Assembly: GCF_016741855.1 (NCBI RefSeq)
Contig: NZ_JAERRH010000007.1
Coordinates: 334,830 to 398,829, forward strand
DNA from: Streptomyces musisoli
Lineage (GTDB): Bacteria > Actinomycetota > Actinomycetes > Streptomycetales > Streptomycetaceae
DNA length: 64,000 nt
Direction: 5' to 3'
In this document: piece after piece, positions 59,888-64,000 of the stretch
How positions within the stretch are numbered: the first letter of the stretch is position 1
How the letters are laid out: the number at the start of each line of letters is the position of its first letter
Program-made: the position numbers and the translations under genes
The notes under the pieces: model-generated
Seen by the model: only the letters and a program-made list of their open reading frames with translations
What the model was told of the DNA's origin: nothing
Database searches by the model: none

Positions 59888-60676
59888 TATGTGTCCGAGC
59901 CATCCCGGCCCCCGGCACCCGACGCCGTCCACGCCGAGAACGTCACCGTCGCCCGCGGCCCCCGCACCGTCCTCCACCACCTCGGGTTCACCGTCCCCCG
60001 CGGCCAGATCACCGGCCTTCTCGGCCCCTCCGGATGCGGCAAATCCACCCTGATGCGCTCCATCGTCGGCACCCAGGCCAAGGTCACCGGCACCCTCGAA
60101 GTCCTCGGCCGCCCCGCCGGCCACCCCACTCTGCGCAGCCGGATCGGCTACGTCACCCAGGCCCCTTCCGTCTACGACGACCTGACCGTCCGCCAGAACC
60201 TCGACTACTTCGCCGCGATCCTCGACCCCGGACGCGCCACCGCCGAACGCCGCCAGGACGTCGAGCGGGCCCTCACCGACGTCGACCTCACCAGCCGCGC
60301 CGACGCCCTCGCCGGCAACCTCTCCGGCGGCCAGCGCAGCCGCGTCTCCCTCGCCGTCGCCCTCCTCGGCACCCCCGAACTCCTCGTCCTCGACGAACCG
60401 ACCGTCGGCCTCGACCCCGTCCTCCGCCGCGACCTGTGGAACCTCTTCCACGACCTCGCGGCCACCCGGGGCGCCACCCTCCTCGTCTCCTCCCACGTCA
60501 TGGACGAGGCCGAGCGCTGCCACCGCCTCCTCCTCATGCGCGACGGCCGGATCCTCGCCGACGGCACCCCCAAGGCCCTGCGCACCCGCACCGGCACCGA
60601 CACCGTCGAGGCCGCATTCCTCCGCCTCGTGGACGAGGCCACCGCCGAGGACCGCACCAAGGAGACGACCCGATGA
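59879..60676 (+). CDS. ABC transporter ATP-binding protein (DrrA/multidrug type)
   Basis: A 265-residue ATPase of an ABC-2 exporter. Walker A GLLGPSGCGKSTLMRSI, Q-loop YVTQAPSVYDDLTVRQNLDYF, ABC signature LSGGQRSRVSLAVALLG, Walker B LLVLDEPTVGLDP, H-loop LLVSSHVMDEAERC. The A-loop aromatic and D-loop are also in place, so it is a full active NBD with a ~25-residue C-terminal extension. ATG 59879 sits at the probable transcription start (leaderless); the next ATG 59882 and GTG 59891 are in frame. The stop overlaps the permease start by ATGA. Confidence 0.93.
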   Translation: MMNYVSEPSRPPAPDAVHAENVTVARGPRTVLHHLGFTVPRGQITGLLGPSGCGKSTLMRSIVGTQAKVTGTLEVLGRPAGHPTLRSRIGYVTQAPSVYDDLTVRQNLDYFAAILDPGRATAERRQDVERALTDVDLTSRADALAGNLSGGQRSRVSLAVALLGTPELLVLDEPTVGLDPVLRRDLWNLFHDLAATRGATLLVSSHVMDEAERCHRLLLMRDGRILADGTPKALRTRTGTDTVEAAFLRLVDEATAEDRTKETTR

Positions 60677-61464
60677 GCACCACGACACACCCCGCCCGCA
60701 CCACCGGCACCGCACCCGCGAGCGCCCTGAACGTCTCCCGCACCGCCGCCACCGCCGCCCGGGTCCTGCGCCAGCTCCGCCACGACCCGCGCACCATCGC
60801 GCTGATGATCCTCATCCCGTGCCTGATGCTGATCCTGCTGCGCTACGTCTTCGACGCCAGCCCCCGCACCTTCGACAGCATCGGCGCCTCGCTGCTCGGC
60901 GCCTTCCCGCTGATCACGATGTTCCTGGTCACCTCCATCGCCACCCTGCGCGAACGCACCTCGGGAACCCTCGAACGCCTCCTCTCCATGCCCCTCGGCA
61001 AGGCCGACCTCATCGCCGGCTACGCCCTCGCCTTCGGCGCCATCGCAGTCGTCCAGTCCGCCCTCGCCACCGGACTCGCCGTCTGGCTCCTCGGCCTGGA
61101 CGTCACCGGCTCCCCCTGGCTGCTCCTCCTCGTCGCCCTCCTCGACGCCCTGCTCGGCACGGCCCTCGGCCTCTTCGTCTCGGCCTTCGCGGCCTCGGAA
61201 TTCCAGGCGGTCCAGTTCATGCCGGCGGTGATCTTCCCCCAGCTCCTCCTCTGCGGCCTGTTCACTCCTCGCTCCGACATGCACCCCGTCCTGGAGGCCG
61301 TCTCCGACGCCCTGCCCATGTCGTACGCCGTCGACGGCATGAACGAGGTCCTCCACCACACGGACATGACGGCGACCTTCGTCCGCGACGTCCTGATCGT
61401 GGCGGGGTGCGCGCTGCTGGTGCTGGGTCTCGGCGCGGCGACGCTGCGGCGGCGCACCGAGTGA
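60673..61464 (+). CDS. ABC-2 type permease (DrrB-like)
   Basis: A 263-residue membrane partner of the ATPase. Six hydrophobic helices can be seen: RTIALMILIPCLMLILLRYVF, SLLGAFPLITMFLVTSIATL, LIAGYALAFGAIAVVQSALATGLAVWLLG, PWLLLLVALLDALLGTALGLFVSAF, QFMPAVIFPQLLLCGLF, VLIVAGCALLVLGLGAATL. The ABC-2 conserved loops RERTSGTLERLLSMPLGKADLI and LPMSYAVDGMNEVLHHTDM are present. ATG 60673 overlaps the ATPase stop. The pair should export a hydrophobic drug, lipid or native metabolite. A 26-bp tandem duplication covers its stop codon. Confidence 0.92.
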   Translation: MSTTTHPARTTGTAPASALNVSRTAATAARVLRQLRHDPRTIALMILIPCLMLILLRYVFDASPRTFDSIGASLLGAFPLITMFLVTSIATLRERTSGTLERLLSMPLGKADLIAGYALAFGAIAVVQSALATGLAVWLLGLDVTGSPWLLLLVALLDALLGTALGLFVSAFAASEFQAVQFMPAVIFPQLLLCGLFTPRSDMHPVLEAVSDALPMSYAVDGMNEVLHHTDMTATFVRDVLIVAGCALLVLGLGAATLRRRTE

Positions 61465-61504
61465 CCACGCCGTGGCGACGCACCGAGTGACCACGCCGTG
61501 GCGG
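61453..61504 (+). repeat. 26-bp tandem duplication over the permease stop codon
   Basis: The unit at 61453-61478 (contains the permease stop TGA at 61462-61464) is repeated at 61479-61504 with one difference at the last base, and is followed by a degenerate third copy. Confidence 0.85.
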
Positions 61505-61607
61505 AGCACCGCGTAGCCGGCGGGCGGGCGACGACCCGCCCCCAGCCGCCGTTCCGCCCACCGGACAGCCACCCCGCACACCCCACCCCGGTGCGAAACT
61601 GATCCGC

Positions 61608-62420
61608 ATGAGCCAGAAAGTCGCAGTCCTCGGCACCGGCAAGATCGGCGAAGCCCTGCTCAGCGGAATGATCCGGGCCGGCTGGGCCCCCGCCGACCTC
61701 CTGGTCACCGCCCGCCGCCCCGAACGCGCCGAGGAACTCCGCACCCGCTACGGAGTCAGCCCGGTCTCCAACACCGAGGCCGCCAAGACCGCCGACACCC
61801 TGATCCTCACGGTCAAGCCGCAGGACATGGGCACCCTCCTGGACGAGCTCACCCCGCACATCCCCGCCGACCGCCTGGTCATCAGCGGGGCGGCCGGTAT
61901 CCCCACCTCCTTCTTCGAGGAGCGCCTCGCCGCGGGCACCCCCGTCGTCCGTGTCATGACCAACACCCCCGCGCTCGTCGACGAGGCCATGTCGGTCATC
62001 TCCGCCGGCAGCCACGCCACCGAGCGGCACCTCGCGCACGCCGAGGAGATCTTCGGTGGCGTCGGCAAGACCCTCCGGGTCCCCGAGAGCCAGCAGGACG
62101 CCTGCACCGCGCTGTCCGGCTCCGGCCCCGCGTACTTCTTCTACCTGGTCGAAGCCATGACCGACGCCGGCATCCTGCTCGGCCTGCCGCGCGACAAGGC
62201 CCACGACCTCATCGTCCAGTCCGCGATCGGCGCCGCCGTGATGCTCCGCGACAGCGGCGAGCACCCCGTGAAGCTCCGGGAGAACGTGACCTCCCCCGCG
62301 GGCACCACGATCAACGCCATCCGCGAGCTGGAGAACCACGGCGTACGAGCCGCCCTCATCGCCGCCCTCGAAGCCGCCCGCGACCGCAGCCGCGAACTGG
62401 CCTCCGGCAAGAAGGACTGA
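61608..62420 (+). CDS. proC: Pyrroline-5-carboxylate reductase
   Basis: Last step of proline synthesis: reduces 1-pyrroline-5-carboxylate with NAD(P)H; a decameric cytosolic enzyme. The 270 residues show the Rossmann motif KVAVLGTGKIGEALLSGMIRAGW, LTVKPQDM, ISGAAGIPTSFFEERL, VRVMTNTPALVDEAMSVIS, ALSGSGPAYFFYLVEAMTDAGILLGLPRDKAHDLIVQSAIGAAVMLRDSGEHP and the signature LRENVTSPAGTTINAIRELENHGVR. ATG 61608 with GAAACT eight bases upstream and no ribosome site points to leaderless translation. It converges on trpS; a shared hairpin lies between. It is a common chromosome neighbour of ilvD/trpS in Streptomyces. Confidence 0.97.
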   Translation: MSQKVAVLGTGKIGEALLSGMIRAGWAPADLLVTARRPERAEELRTRYGVSPVSNTEAAKTADTLILTVKPQDMGTLLDELTPHIPADRLVISGAAGIPTSFFEERLAAGTPVVRVMTNTPALVDEAMSVISAGSHATERHLAHAEEIFGGVGKTLRVPESQQDACTALSGSGPAYFFYLVEAMTDAGILLGLPRDKAHDLIVQSAIGAAVMLRDSGEHPVKLRENVTSPAGTTINAIRELENHGVRAALIAALEAARDRSRELASGKKD

Positions 62421-62441
62421 CCGTCCGAACGGCGCCACCCC

Positions 62442-62468
62442 GCGGGCGGTGGCCGACCCACCGCCCGC
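62442..62468. terminator. Bidirectional terminator between proC and trpS
   Basis: Perfect 11-bp stem (62442-62452 with 62458-62468) and a 5-base loop, between the convergent gene ends. Confidence 0.8.
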
Positions 62469-62495
62469 AGAGCACCGCAGGTGCGGCCCGGCCGG

Positions 62496-63521
<1,026 letters not shown>

Positions 63522-63591
63522 CTCCACTCCACCTTCTGGTCGGGACCGCCGCTCCAGCGGCCGGCCCCCTTCAGTCGGAGGGAGATACGAG

Positions 63592-63616
63592 AACGGCCGC
63601 CGAAGCGGCGGCCGTT
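63592..63616 (-). terminator. Attenuator terminator hairpin of trpS (3:4 stem)
   Basis: Perfect 10-bp inverted repeat AACGGCCGCC/GGCGGCCGTT (63592-63601 and 63607-63616) with a 5-base loop, between the leader peptide and the trpS ribosome site. Its right arm (63607-63614) can instead pair with 63633-63640, the antiterminator (2:3), and the latter can pair with 63645-63651 (1:2). Confidence 0.85.
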
Positions 63617-63641
63617 GAGTGCATACGTGAGTCGGCCGCCG

Positions 63642-63680
63642 TCAGGCGGCCCACCAGAACTGGGTGCACGTACGCGTCAT
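63642..63680 (-). CDS. trpL: trpS leader peptide, MTRTCTQFWWAA
   Basis: Twelve residues with adjacent Trp codons (TGG TGG at 63656-63651) placed just before the stop at 63642. ATG 63680 lies in a GGAGGACGTGATG context, with the GGAGG four bases upstream being a good ribosome site. It is too short for ordinary gene calling. A TACTGT (complement of 63691-63696) ten bases upstream of the ATG is a likely -10 box. The last codons and stop of the peptide overlap segment 1 of the attenuator. When charged tRNA-Trp is scarce the ribosome stalls here and the 2:3 antiterminator forms. That this is the mechanism is inference from layout and the known S. coelicolor case. Confidence 0.88.
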   Translation of the reverse strand: MTRTCTQFWWAA

Positions 63681-63725
63681 CACGTCCTCCACAGTACGCC
63701 TCCGGAGTGGCCCCTGGGGGGCGAG

Positions 63726-63754
63726 TTGACACACCCCGTGTCGATCCGTAGTGT
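63726..63754 (+). promoter_or_regulatory. Consensus promoter, probable upstream promoter of an rRNA operon
   Basis: TTGACA (63726-63731), 17 bases, TAGTGT (63749-63754): a perfect -35 and spacing with a good -10. It fires rightward, away from trpS. Together with the downstream leader it fits the first of several promoters of a ribosomal RNA operon. Confidence 0.75.
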
Positions 63755-64000
63755 TCTCCGAGTTGTCCGACGTGAGCGCCGACCTCGGTCGGTCCCCGGA
63801 CAGCCATTCCGCAAGAACCACTCACTCATTCGATGCCTCGGTGTCGACTGCTTTGGCGTGCGTATTTGCGAAATGAGGAATCCGCGTTCGAAAGGGCGCC
63901 GGCCCCCGATTAGCTCGGGAGCCAGGAATCCGCTAAAGTCTCACTCGTCGGAACGGCCCAACGGCCGGGAGGACAAGCCCCGCTGACTGGGGGTCAGACG
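63755..64000 (+). promoter_or_regulatory. Probable rRNA operon leader/promoter region (16S gene beyond window)
   Basis: Bases 63860-64000 match my memory of Streptomyces rrn leader sequence: GGAATCCGC occurs at 63877-63885 and again at 63925-63933, the latter followed by TAAAGT (63934-63939), the -10 box of a second promoter. The region ends GACTGGGGGTCAGACG, the start of the rrn leader. No 16S sequence is reached. I cannot see which rrn copy it is. Confidence 0.65.

Noticed and set aside
63571..63825. An 84-codon minus-strand frame over the trpS leader
   Set aside because: It is in the frame of the 63786-63788 region and reads through the attenuator stems. The 12-codon leader with a good ribosome site explains the sequence better.

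Overview
The window is about 72 % G+C with GTG/ATG/TTG starts, many leaderless-looking genes and stop/start overlaps of the ATGA/GTGA type. Its gene order is that of a Streptomyces chromosome core. From memory, the order from lsr2 and clpC through the sigE-cseABC operon, disA, radA and ilvD to an auxiliary trpS matches the S. coelicolor SCO3398-SCO3334 region read in reverse. I could not run a search to confirm this. I saw no prophage, insertion sequence, CRISPR array or tRNA gene. The last 280 bases look like the promoter and leader of a ribosomal RNA operon whose 16S gene lies outside the window.

Layout. 1-5.7 kb: the 5' part of folP, an MprF-like membrane protein, a membrane-anchored esterase and a low-complexity coiled-coil protein. 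5.7-14.1 kb: a repeat-rich gap between convergent genes, a coupled pair of bPH2 membrane proteins, a stand-alone NuoD paralogue facing a MidA/NDUFAF7-type methyltransferase, a NarL-type two-component pair and an ArsR-like regulator. 14.3-21.2 kb: a PLP-dependent aldolase, then a cofactor operon (DUF2520 oxidoreductase, panC, nadB, nadC, coaX) making CoA and NAD precursors. 21.3-28.1 kb: small proteins, a BlaI-like repressor, a short N-acetylglutamate synthase, lsr2, and clpC preceded by two candidate ClgR boxes.

28.2-39.1 kb is the most accessory-looking stretch. It holds an NLR-like NACHT/leucine-rich protein of the type linked to phage defence, a secreted HAD phosphatase, an M23 peptidase, a TetR/MFS efflux pair with a large paired operator, a coupled AraC-VOC-methyltransferase cassette, and an SDR/TetR pair with two 25-bp operators. 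39.4-42.6 kb is the cell-envelope stress operon sigE-cseA-cseB-cseC on the minus strand. 42.9-47.5 kb holds mutY, a secreted protein, disA (c-di-AMP synthesis) and radA.

47.8-63.5 kb carries an unusual protein that combines sigma-like, ZAS zinc-finger, membrane and BACON-like regions, a cysteine-rich protein, a Ppx/GppA phosphatase, a TIM-barrel isomerase coupled to a TetR gene, ilvD, a Ser/Thr kinase with a PQQ-type sensor, small proteins, a methyltransferase, a two-gene ABC exporter with a palindrome over its start site, proC, and a tryptophanyl-tRNA synthetase. The trpS leader encodes a 12-residue peptide with adjacent Trp codons followed by a textbook 1:2 / 2:3 / 3:4 attenuator, back to back with the rRNA promoter.
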